DNA of 29,039 nt from JAGOEF01 sp029564465 (GTDB lineage Bacteria > Bacteroidota > Bacteroidia > Bacteroidales > ML635J-15), in assembly GCA_029564465.1 (NCBI GenBank), contig JAKQPY010000146.1, forward strand, positions 1 through 29,039, given 5' to 3'. The position numbers were made by a program, and so were the translations under genes. The first letter of the stretch is position 1. Every line of letters starts with the position of its first letter. Shown in pieces: positions 17,400-24,930 of this stretch. A model generated the notes under the pieces. The model did not search any database and was not told the DNA's origin. It saw nothing but the letters and a program-made list of their open reading frames with translations.

Positions 17400-18851
17400 T
17401 TAAAGCAATTCGCCGACTTTTTCAGGTGATTTTTCCTGATGGTAAACATCAATGGCGACTACAATGGCAAAGAATGCCCAAAATGGAGCCGAAGCCTTAT
17501 CTGTATCCAGAAAATTATTCATCAAACCATGAATAAAGTAGGTTGTCATACCGCATATAATGCTGACAATGAGCGTTTTGGTTTTTGGGTCTTTGAGCTT
17601 GTAATAAAGTCGTATCGAAGTGAGGTAGAAAACAATTACAATCGCCAGCATCGAAAGCATTCCGAAAATGCCCGATTCCGATAGAGGCCCCAAATACTCA
17701 CTATGCGCATTTCCCATGTCCCCGGCATTGGTACTGATTATGGTTTTTTCGTAGGAGAACTGATAGGGTGCATATTTAAACTGATAGGTTCCGGGCCCGA
17801 AGCCAAACAGTGGTTTTTCCTGAAACATGCGGATAGCACAGTTCCAGCGATTGATACGTTCCAGGTTACTGGCATCGGTGGCAACATTTGAAATTGATTT
17901 TACGTGTTCCTGTAAATTTGTTGATGAATCTTGTTTGTTCTGTTCCAGATTCATCATAATCTGACCCTGATACAGTATAAAAAGTGTTCCAACTATACCT
18001 GCACCAATAAACAGTGTGCGGATTTTTACTTTTAATTTCAATAAAACAAACAAACCCATCGCAGCAATAAGTCCAACCCAGGAAGCTCGAGTATAACTGA
18101 AAACAATCGCAACTACAAAAAGACCCAAAACGCCAAGACTGATTATTCTGGTTATTTTTCGACCCGTTTTGTCGAGAACCATTCCGGCAATTATCGGTAT
18201 ATACATGGCCAGCAATGCACCGTAGGATGTGTGGTCATTAAAAAAGGGTGTCATTACAAAATTCGAAGATTTTTGGTCGAAATAGTGGGGAGCGTGCCTG
18301 ACTAATGTGTAAATGATTACAATAATAAATGGAACAATATAAAACCAAAACGATTTGTAAATATTGGGTTTATTTTTAAAAACCTGTGTGAGTAAAAAGT
18401 AAAACGGAATAATGAACCAGAGTTTTACCATTAAATATTTTAGCGACACCAGTGGCATACTGCTTGTAATGGTAGTAATGGCAATCCATCCCAGATAAAA
18501 ATACAATACCTTGCTTACAGGATGTTTCAGTATGTTTTTATCGAAATCACGGTCACGGATTTGTTTCAGAATAAAAATCAGTAATATCAGAAAAAGCAAT
18601 GGCTCTGTGGGAAGTGCCATGTCGAAATCAAGGCCGGGAAGAAACTCTTTTAACGGGACGGAGAGAGGGACCAACGCAAACGATAGAATTAACATTTTAT
18701 CGAGCGCAAAGAGCGAAAATAGTAAAAACAGAAAAACAAGGGGAATAGCGCTAAAAAGGTAAGATTCTGTTAAATATACTATGAGCCCGTTTGCTGCAAC
18801 AAACAGCAACGATAAAATATAAAATGCCGTTATCTTCTTTTTAGACAGCAC
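17400..18851 (-). CDS. O-antigen ligase/polymerase family membrane protein (Wzy_C-like)
   Basis: A 483-aa integral membrane protein with roughly ten to twelve hydrophobic segments. The periplasmic region carries FGFGPGTYQF and the segment AHSEYLGPLSESGIFG, which resembles the conserved H-x-x-Y-L-x-x-x-x-E-x-G stretch of O-antigen ligases/polymerases (WaaL/Wzy families). An earlier FSYTRASWVG motif also fits. These enzymes transfer or polymerise undecaprenyl-linked glycans on the periplasmic face of the inner membrane; ligase and polymerase cannot be distinguished by sequence alone. The start is a GTG at 18851 that overlaps the end of the upstream double-Wzz gene by 11 bases, so the two are probably translationally coupled and work together in surface polysaccharide assembly. 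Confidence 0.85.
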   Translation of the reverse strand: MLSKKKITAFYILSLLFVAANGLIVYLTESYLFSAIPLVFLFLLFSLFALDKMLILSFALVPLSVPLKEFLPGLDFDMALPTEPLLFLILLIFILKQIRDRDFDKNILKHPVSKVLYFYLGWIAITTITSSMPLVSLKYLMVKLWFIIPFYFLLTQVFKNKPNIYKSFWFYIVPFIIVIIYTLVRHAPHYFDQKSSNFVMTPFFNDHTSYGALLAMYIPIIAGMVLDKTGRKITRIISLGVLGLFVVAIVFSYTRASWVGLIAAMGLFVLLKLKVKIRTLFIGAGIVGTLFILYQGQIMMNLEQNKQDSSTNLQEHVKSISNVATDASNLERINRWNCAIRMFQEKPLFGFGPGTYQFKYAPYQFSYEKTIISTNAGDMGNAHSEYLGPLSESGIFGMLSMLAIVIVFYLTSIRLYYKLKDPKTKTLIVSIICGMTTYFIHGLMNNFLDTDKASAPFWAFFAIVVAIDVYHQEKSPEKVGELL

Positions 18852-20865
18852 TCTTCCGGCTTTTTTCCCTGCGGCTTTCGATGATTGAAATGGTCAGCAC
18901 CGATGCAAACAATGCACCTAAAACCGAAAACAATACGATGAGCCACCTCACGGGATACGACTTTTTATCGGCTGGATAGGGATGGGTAATTACATGGGCG
19001 AATGTTACTTCTTTTGTAGCATGCATATAAGCTTCATCATATTCCTTTTTAAAACGATGTAAATCGTTGATAGCATACCATAAAGTCGAGTCGGTTTTTT
19101 GATATTCAGCCCCAAGTTGCTTCCAGTTATCCAGCACTTTTCTGGCTTCATCAAGGCTGCGACCTTCGCTTACCGCTTCAGAGTAGACTTTTACCTGTGT
19201 TTTGTAATCCAACAGGTTGTTTTTTTGCCGGTATTCGTTGATTGTACTGGTGAGGCTGTCGATTTCATGCTGCTTGCGGTTCATGCTGAGCTGTTTTAGC
19301 TGTAATATTTCAGCGGCTTTTCCACGTAAGAGCACGAGCATTTTTTGCGTATAAAAAGAAAGAATCGAATCAACCATGTCGGAGGCCATCTGAGGATCGA
19401 TGTCGGTCACCGTAATTTCGATGGCTTCATTTGGGGTTTTCTGAAATGTTACATTGCTCTCAAACTCATTGTTCATCAATGTCTTAAAGTGCGGATGTTT
19501 TGGGTCGATACCATAGTGCTCTGCCAGGTTGAAAGCATCAAAAAGTCTGAAACGGATATCTCTTGACTGTATAATTTCGAGCATCTGTTCGGTCTCTGAT
19601 TCTTCCGAAAAAGTTGAAATATTGGCTGGGTATACAACGGCCACTGATTTGTACTTTGGTTTAATGATAAGCGGCGATGAAATAAACGTGCCGATGGCAG
19701 CCGCAGCAATGGCAACTATTAGTAGATGCCATTTCCATTTAAGCGACAGTTCGAAAAGTTTTTGAGTTCTGAAATACTGTTCCATAACATTATAGTTTAT
19801 TTCGTAGTTTCCTGTTTTAGACAACACTTTCAAAGCCAGTTCCCGGATGCTCCGGGCTTGGCTTTTTTTTTTACTTTCACCATCAGTCAGCAGCAAGACA
19901 ATTAACCCAAAAAGGAATGCTGACAGAGTACTAACCAAAACAATAAGCCATCGTATCGGATAGGCTTTCTTTTCGGGAATTTCGCCTTTACTGACAACAT
20001 ATTTATGTGGCAGATCCTGCTCAAGGTCTATTTTGGCTTCGGCATATTTGGCTTCTATTTTGGAAAGTTTCTTTACTTCTTCCTGTAACTGGTCACGAAG
20101 TTTGGTGTATTGACTACCATAGGTCGCAAGAACTTCAAGGCGCTTCTCGATTTCAGCTACCCCACGCATGTTGCCTTGTGCAAGGGCAACCGCAAGCTGA
20201 TCATTATACACTTCACTCTGCGATTCAAATTCAAAAATTCCCAGTTTATGAATTTTTTGCAGCGTGTCCTGTATCCCCTGAATTCTATTTTTCAGATTAT
20301 TGTATTCGTTTTCAACGAGCAGAAATGCTTTCAATGCTCGTTCCCGCTGCATGTTGTTTACCGTGCTGTCGTATAATGCGGCTATATCGTTGGCAATTGA
20401 TGCAGCAATTACCGGATTACGGTCGTAAACATCAATCTTCACCGACATGTATTCGGTGCGCGTAACTTTTACATTTTTCTGATAATGCCGGTGTAGCGAT
20501 GTAATGGGATAATCTCCGGTTTTGTCAATGTCGTAATGCTTGAATAAATCGTATTTCTCGATTATTCTATCGCGAATGGCCGACGATTGCAGAATCTGCA
20601 TCATTTGCTCCACTTGCTCCTGCTCCCCAAATTTTAATAACTCTTTTTCGGCAAAGCTTTCCGACAACAGGCTCTGAGAAATCGAACCCGGTGAGGCCGG
20701 ATAAAGAATAACTGTCGATTTATACTCAACAGGGATTAAATAACTGATTATAAGTGAAACCACTAAAGCAGCCAGCGAAACATACAGCAAAGGCAATTGT
20801 TTTTTAACAATAAACCTGAAAAGATTGTCCGTATCGAAACTGAATTGCTTTTCTTTATCGCTCAT
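18841..20865 (-). CDS. Double Wzz-type polysaccharide chain-length/export protein (two fused units)
   Basis: A 674-aa inner-membrane protein of the Wzz/PCP family built as two successive Wzz units. Unit 1 has TM1 at about 20-43, followed by YKSTVILYPA, and TM2 at about 306-327, preceded by EKKAYPIRWLIVLVS. Unit 2 has TM3 at about 377-398, followed by YKSVAVVYPA, and TM4 at about 641-662, preceded by DKKSYPVRWLIVLFS. Both periplasmic parts have an EQMxxxxQSxxIRxR segment and coiled-coil-like helices. No Walker motif or tyrosine kinase domain is present, so this is not a Wzc fusion. Such proteins set the length of O-antigen or capsule chains. The gene has its own promoter and overlaps the ligase-like gene, forming a polysaccharide pair. 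Usual Wzz proteins have one unit (about 300-380 aa), so the duplication is notable. Confidence 0.88.
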   Translation of the reverse strand: MSDKEKQFSFDTDNLFRFIVKKQLPLLYVSLAALVVSLIISYLIPVEYKSTVILYPASPGSISQSLLSESFAEKELLKFGEQEQVEQMMQILQSSAIRDRIIEKYDLFKHYDIDKTGDYPITSLHRHYQKNVKVTRTEYMSVKIDVYDRNPVIAASIANDIAALYDSTVNNMQRERALKAFLLVENEYNNLKNRIQGIQDTLQKIHKLGIFEFESQSEVYNDQLAVALAQGNMRGVAEIEKRLEVLATYGSQYTKLRDQLQEEVKKLSKIEAKYAEAKIDLEQDLPHKYVVSKGEIPEKKAYPIRWLIVLVSTLSAFLFGLIVLLLTDGESKKKSQARSIRELALKVLSKTGNYEINYNVMEQYFRTQKLFELSLKWKWHLLIVAIAAAAIGTFISSPLIIKPKYKSVAVVYPANISTFSEESETEQMLEIIQSRDIRFRLFDAFNLAEHYGIDPKHPHFKTLMNNEFESNVTFQKTPNEAIEITVTDIDPQMASDMVDSILSFYTQKMLVLLRGKAAEILQLKQLSMNRKQHEIDSLTSTINEYRQKNNLLDYKTQVKVYSEAVSEGRSLDEARKVLDNWKQLGAEYQKTDSTLWYAINDLHRFKKEYDEAYMHATKEVTFAHVITHPYPADKKSYPVRWLIVLFSVLGALFASVLTISIIESRREKSRKSAV

Positions 20866-20895
20866 CTCAACATTCGGTACTTAATTTTGAATTGG

Positions 20896-20926
20896 GCAAA
20901 GTTATAAAAATAAAATTTGCCACAAA
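20896..20926 (-). promoter_or_regulatory. Promoter of the double-Wzz/ligase operon
   Basis: On the minus strand a -33 TTTG (complement of 20923-20926) is followed after 18 bases by TAACTTTGC (complement of 20896-20904), which fits the -7 consensus TAnnTTTGC. Transcription would start near 20888, about 23 nt ahead of the ATG at 20865. The region also contains an imperfect inverted repeat, GGCAAA at 20895-20900 and TTTGCC at 20916-20921, overlapping the -7 element. Confidence 0.65.
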
Positions 20927-21020
20927 ATGTAATTTCATTATTCAGTTCTTCGTTTTCGAAAGCTTACGAAGCAGACATCACAACGATGCATAACATTTTT
21001 AGCATTTGAAGTTTATGTTG

Positions 21021-21029
21021 TATCTTTGC
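21021..21029 (+). promoter_or_regulatory. Probable -7 element of the Crp/Fnr gene
   Basis: TATCTTTGC matches TAnnTTTGC exactly and lies 19 bases before the ATG at 21049, giving a leader of about a dozen nucleotides. At the expected distance upstream there is only a T-rich stretch (20996-21000) rather than a clear TTTG, so the promoter may be weak or activator-dependent. Confidence 0.5.
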
Positions 21030-21048
21030 AAAAAAATAGCATTAAGCA

Positions 21049-21750
21049 ATGAGTAATTACTTCGAAGAACCCATTTGTAAAAATTGTATTGGAACCAGTC
21101 GAAATATTTTCAGAAAACTGAACCCCGAGGAGTTGGATTATGTGAATGCCCGTAAAACCTGTTCATCCTACCGTAAATCTTCTGTCATTTACAAAGAGGG
21201 ACAACGAATCAGCGGGATATATTGCATTAACTCCGGTGTTGTTAAAATCTATAAAACTGGAGTGGCTGGCAAAGAACAGATTATTAAGTTTGCAAAGCCG
21301 GGCGATGTTTTTGGCTACCGGTCAATAATGAACGGCGAGCCGGCTTGCACCAGTGCAAAGGTACATGATGATGCGGTTGTTTGCCATGTTATTGCCTCCG
21401 ATTTGTACGCATTACTCCGTAAAAATAACGAGTTTGCCATCGATATGCTTCAGTTGGCGTGTGCAGAATTGGGCGAGGCCAATAACTTTATAACCGATAT
21501 GGCACAGAAAAGTGTTAGGGAGCGGCTTGCCGAAATTCTTATTTTTATTAAAGATGAGTTTGGTACAGACGCCGAGAATGTCCTTAAGATAACGCTGACA
21601 CGGGAAGAGTTGGCGAACCTGATTGGTACCGCTACTGAATCGGTAATCAGACTACTCTCTGAATTTAAGTCCGAAAACATTATTGAACTTCGTGGCAGAC
21701 GCATTAAAATTGTTGATGAGGGCAAATTGCGTAAAATGGGCAACATGTAG
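21049..21750 (+). CDS. Crp/Fnr family transcriptional regulator
   Basis: A 233-aa regulator with an N-terminal cyclic-nucleotide-binding-like beta barrel (about 25-140; FAKPGDVFGYRSIMNG corresponds to the phosphate-binding-cassette region but lacks the usual Arg-Ser pair of cAMP binders) and a C-terminal winged helix (about 185-225; LTREELANLIGTATESVIRLL is the helix-turn-helix). An N-terminal Cys pair (C10, C13) lies before the barrel, with further Cys at 38, 59, 100 and 112. That pair is common in Bacteroidota members of the family, but the four-Cys Fnr pattern is not clearly reproduced, so redox sensing is only a possibility. The ligand is unknown. The gene is divergent from the Wzz operon and lies 18 bases ahead of mqnC, so it may control either or both. 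Confidence 0.9.
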   Translation: MSNYFEEPICKNCIGTSRNIFRKLNPEELDYVNARKTCSSYRKSSVIYKEGQRISGIYCINSGVVKIYKTGVAGKEQIIKFAKPGDVFGYRSIMNGEPACTSAKVHDDAVVCHVIASDLYALLRKNNEFAIDMLQLACAELGEANNFITDMAQKSVRERLAEILIFIKDEFGTDAENVLKITLTREELANLIGTATESVIRLLSEFKSENIIELRGRRIKIVDEGKLRKMGNM

Positions 21751-21768
21751 GTTGATGCCCGGTTTCAA

Positions 21769-22857
21769 ATGTCGTATGCAAAATCAATAGAGAAAATAAT
21801 TGGCAGAGGATATGCTCCCGATTCCGAAGAAGCACTGAGATTGTATCAGGAAACCCCCTTGCCATTGCTGATGCATGTTGCCGATTCAATCAGGCAGCAG
21901 TTGCATCCCGGTAAGAATGTAAGCTGGATGGTCGATATGAATGTAAACATTACTAATGTTTGCGTGGTGCATTGTAAATTTTGTAATTTTTGTACCGGCA
22001 TCAATAGTATGGATGCCTACGTTCTTTCGGACGAAGAATACCTCAGAAAACTGGAGAAACTTTTTGCGGCCGGAGGAAATCAGTTGTTAATTCAGGGAGG
22101 ATTGCACCCCAATCTTCATCTCGATTTTTATACTTCGTTGTTTACGAGGCTTAAAAAACGGTTTCCGGAATTGAAACTACATGCACTCGGGCCACCCGAA
22201 ATTGTACATCTGTCACGACTCGGAAAATTGAGCTTCCGCGAAACGCTGGTTGCTTTAATGCAATCCGGACTGGATTCTTTACCCGGTGCAGGCGCCGAAA
22301 TACTGAGTAACAGGGTGCGAAAATTGATAAGTCCGGCAAAATGCTCGGCTGAGGAATGGCTGGCTGTGATGTCAGAGGCACATCAACTTGGACTCAGCAC
22401 ATCGGCAACCATGATGTTTGGTCATTTGGAAAGTATAGAAGAGCGAATTCAGCATTTAATTATGCTTCGCGATTTGCAATCGAAAAAGCCTGAAGGGGCT
22501 GCCGGCTTTTTGGCTTTTATCCCCTGGCCTTTTGCAATGACCAATACCCGTTTGCTGCGCGAGCATCCGTCTATTCAGCCGGTAAATGCTTCCGAGTACC
22601 TTCGTATGATAGCCATCAGCCGCATTGTTTTGACCAATATCCCCCATATTCAGGCATCATGGCTTACGGTGGGGCCCGAAACAGCAGCTCTTAGTCTGCG
22701 GGGCGGTGCCGACGATCTTGGGTCGGTAATGATTGAAGAGAATGTGGTTTCGGCAGCTGGTGTGCAATATACGCTGGATGCTTCAGCTATGAAAAAACTG
22801 ATTGAGTCGAATGGTTTTGTGCCCCTGCTTCGCAATCAGCATTATCATTACCTCTAA
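21769..22857 (+). CDS. mqnC: Cyclic dehypoxanthinyl futalosine synthase (MqnC), radical SAM
   Basis: A radical SAM enzyme of the futalosine menaquinone pathway that cyclises dehypoxanthine futalosine to the spiro intermediate used to build the naphthoquinone ring. The cluster-binding motif CxxxCxxC is C65, C69, C72 (NVCVVHCKFCNF). Other MqnC-type signatures are GLDSLPGAGAEIL, TSATMMFGHLESIEERI, LAFIPWPF, NIPHIQASWLTVGP and MIEENVVSAAG. The last stretches separate it from the related MqnE and CofH. At 362 aa the length is normal. It presumably supplies menaquinone for anaerobic respiration. No other mqn genes are in the window, so they lie elsewhere. The ATG at 21769 follows the Crp/Fnr stop by 18 bases, so the two are probably cotranscribed. 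Confidence 0.92.
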   Translation: MSYAKSIEKIIGRGYAPDSEEALRLYQETPLPLLMHVADSIRQQLHPGKNVSWMVDMNVNITNVCVVHCKFCNFCTGINSMDAYVLSDEEYLRKLEKLFAAGGNQLLIQGGLHPNLHLDFYTSLFTRLKKRFPELKLHALGPPEIVHLSRLGKLSFRETLVALMQSGLDSLPGAGAEILSNRVRKLISPAKCSAEEWLAVMSEAHQLGLSTSATMMFGHLESIEERIQHLIMLRDLQSKKPEGAAGFLAFIPWPFAMTNTRLLREHPSIQPVNASEYLRMIAISRIVLTNIPHIQASWLTVGPETAALSLRGGADDLGSVMIEENVVSAAGVQYTLDASAMKKLIESNGFVPLLRNQHYHYL

Positions 22858-22927
22858 AATCCGGGTTTTCTGACAGCATGATATATTTTTCGAAACATTT
22901 TTTGAATATTTGTTGAAATTTCCTGAT

Positions 22928-23815
22928 ATGCTGATTAATGGTGCTGAACTTTGGAAGGAATATGAACTGATCGATACGGGTAACTTCCGTAAACTCGAGC
23001 GTTTTGGTTCCGCAATAGTATCCCGTCCTGAACCTCAGGCGTGGTGGAATACCGCTTTACCCGAAAAAGAATGGGACAAATTGAGTCATGCCGTTTTTAC
23101 CCGTGCCATCAGTAACGACGATTTGGGTCAGGGCGAAAAAGGAAACTGGAAGCTGATGAAAACCATGCCTGCTGATTGGAAAGTTTGTTTCACCCTGAAC
23201 AACAAAAAGTTGTCGTTTCAGTTGGGAATGAGTGCTTTTAAGCATGTGGGCTTATTCCCCGAACAGGCTGCAAACTGGACGTATATCTACAATTCGGTAT
23301 CAGCAATCCCTAAGCCATGCCGTGTGTTGAACCTGTTTGCATATACCGGCGGAGCGTCGCTGGTGGCAAGGGCTGCCGGAGCCGAGGTGTATCATGTCGA
23401 TTCGGTAAAGCAGGTAGTAACATGGGCAAACCAAAACATGCTTGCATCCGGTTTAACCGATATTCACTGGGTTGTGGAAGATGCAACGAAGTTTGTTAAG
23501 CGCGAAGCTACCCGCGGAAGCCGGTATCAGGGCATTATACTCGACCCACCGGTGTATGGCCGTGGACCTGCCGGTGAAAAATGGACTCTTGCTCAACATC
23601 TCAATCCCTTGCTTGAATTATGCAGGAAACTTCTCGATTCCAATAACTCATTTATACTGCTCAACACCTATTCGCTGGGTATTTCGCCATTAATTACCGA
23701 TAATTTAATCCGGTATCATTTTCCAGCTGCAAATCCCGAAAGTGGCGAAATCTATATCGCCGATGCAGCGGGAAGAAAATTGCCGCTGGGCGCCGTTACC
23801 CGGTTCAGAATTTAA
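22928..23815 (+). CDS. Class I SAM-dependent methyltransferase, RlmI/RlmK-like (23S rRNA MTase type)
   Basis: A 295-aa protein. The N-terminal part has the YELIDTGNFRKLERFG segment typical of this Bacteroidota family. A C-terminal SAM-binding core has motif I NLFAYTGGASLVARAAGA, the acidic ribose-binding position in VYHVDSVK, and LDPPVYGRG as the catalytic-type motif. The DPP(V/A)(F/Y) motif and overall layout fit the PF10672-like methyltransferases that include RlmI (rRNA cytosine C5), but the exact target is not proven, and no PUA domain is evident. The frame can be opened earlier at a TTG (22910), but the ATG at 22928 better fits the family N-terminus. It stands 70 bases after mqnC, probably in the same plus-strand group. 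Confidence 0.85.
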   Translation: MLINGAELWKEYELIDTGNFRKLERFGSAIVSRPEPQAWWNTALPEKEWDKLSHAVFTRAISNDDLGQGEKGNWKLMKTMPADWKVCFTLNNKKLSFQLGMSAFKHVGLFPEQAANWTYIYNSVSAIPKPCRVLNLFAYTGGASLVARAAGAEVYHVDSVKQVVTWANQNMLASGLTDIHWVVEDATKFVKREATRGSRYQGIILDPPVYGRGPAGEKWTLAQHLNPLLELCRKLLDSNNSFILLNTYSLGISPLITDNLIRYHFPAANPESGEIYIADAAGRKLPLGAVTRFRI

Positions 23816-23907
23816 TCGACAGGTAATAATTATTGCAATAAGGTCTTGAAACATTTTTTTACCTCGACAATACTGTATATTTTTATCACAGTAAAAAATT
23901 CATTTGC

Positions 23908-24561
23908 ATGAGCACAATTATTGCCCCCTCGATGCTATCGGCAAACTTTCTGAACCTATCAGCAGACATTGATATGATTAACCGTAGCGAAGCCGATTGG
24001 TTTCACCTCGATATAATGGATGGTGTGTTCGTGCCGAATATTTCGTTTGGACTTCCGGTGGTAAAGGCCATTAAAAAAGATGCGCATAAACCCCTCGATG
24101 TACACCTGATGATTGTGTCGCCCGAAAAATATATTCAGGCTTTTCGCGACGCAGGTGCCGATATTCTAACGGTTCATGTGGAAGCCTGCACACACCTGCA
24201 CCGCACCGTTCAGGAAATTAAAAATGCAGGCATGAAGGCTGGCATTTCATTAAATCCACATACTCCGGTGCAGATGCTCGAAAATGTGATTGCCGATATC
24301 GACCTGGTGCTGGTGATGTCGGTGAATCCCGGCTTTGGCGGGCAAAGTTTTATTCAGTCGACCTACCGCAAGCTGGAATTGTTAGCGGAGTTAAAGCAAT
24401 TCGACAATCCTGATTTAATTATTGAAGTGGATGGCGGAGTTACCCTCGAAAATTCTCCCGAACTGGTGAAAGCCGGAGTAAATGCACTGGTGGCAGGTAA
24501 TACAGTGTTCGCATCGAAAAATCCTGTCGAAACCATTCGGCAATTGAAGCTTGTGGGATAA
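23908..24561 (+). CDS. rpe: Ribulose-phosphate 3-epimerase
   Basis: A cytoplasmic TIM-barrel enzyme that interconverts D-ribulose 5-phosphate and D-xylulose 5-phosphate in the pentose phosphate pathway. At 217 aa the length is standard. Recognisable motifs are the N-terminal APSMLSANF, HLDIMDGVFVPNISFG (metal-ligand H33 and D35 with the catalytic-site loop), DVHLMI, SVNPGFGGQSF and EVDGGVT near the end with the phosphate-binding AGNTVF. All expected catalytic positions look intact. The 92-base gap ahead has an AT-rich stretch, but no exact TAnnTTTG element could be placed with confidence. Downstream it faces the convergent dehydrogenase across a repeat-rich spacer. Confidence 0.95.
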   Translation: MSTIIAPSMLSANFLNLSADIDMINRSEADWFHLDIMDGVFVPNISFGLPVVKAIKKDAHKPLDVHLMIVSPEKYIQAFRDAGADILTVHVEACTHLHRTVQEIKNAGMKAGISLNPHTPVQMLENVIADIDLVLVMSVNPGFGGQSFIQSTYRKLELLAELKQFDNPDLIIEVDGGVTLENSPELVKAGVNALVAGNTVFASKNPVETIRQLKLVG

Positions 24562-24608
24562 TTTTTGGGGTAATGCAAGCAATAAAAGATAACAATTATC
24601 TGGACTTC

Positions 24609-24924
24609 AGAATGCAGGTGACAGAATACAGAAGGGGCATTCTTTTACAATTGTCAGCCTAAGTAGCGCAGCGGTAATAGAATTTGTCACTCTGACTAGC
24701 GAAACGTAGTGAAATGCTCATCGAAGGGTGAATCCGAAGACGTTTTCTCTCTAAACCCCTGTCTATGCTTCGATTAGCCTTCCGCTACGCTCCAGTACTC
24801 AGCATGACAGGGGCTTTATCAATCAGGTAACATTCATCTCTGGCTGAAATTACTAGTTTCTAGGAGCAGCGGGTTTCTCTCTCCCAACGAAATACCACCT
24901 TCTGTATTCTGACTCCTGTATTCT
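24609..24924. repeat. MITE-like inverted-repeat element in the rpe-dehydrogenase spacer
   Basis: The spacer between the two convergent genes (24562-24930) has no gene that I can support. It is bounded by a 27-base imperfect inverted repeat: 24609-24635 pairs with 24898-24924 with three mismatches, including a perfect 14-base core (CAGAATACAGAAGG / CCTTCTGTATTCTG). Inside lie sequences related to the TGTCAxxCTGAGCGxAGTGAAxxGCTCATCGAAGG-like repeats often seen between Bacteroidota genes, in both orientations (about 24686-24728 and 24756-24813). I see no transposase and no clear target-site duplication. Confidence 0.6.
24756..24813. repeat. Internal hairpin with 13-bp arms within the spacer element
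   Basis: CCCCTGTCTATGCT (24756-24769) is complementary to AGCATGACAGGGG (24801-24813) apart from one bulged T, so transcripts from either side would fold into a long stem. It could also act as a bidirectional transcription stop for the two converging genes, although there is no T-run, so I treat it as a repeat. Confidence 0.6.
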
Positions 24925-24930
24925 ACCTAA

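Noticed and set aside
23056..23245. Antisense frame of about 60 codons within the RlmI-like methyltransferase gene
   Set aside because: It overlaps a well-supported gene, has no homology signature and lacks its own promoter.
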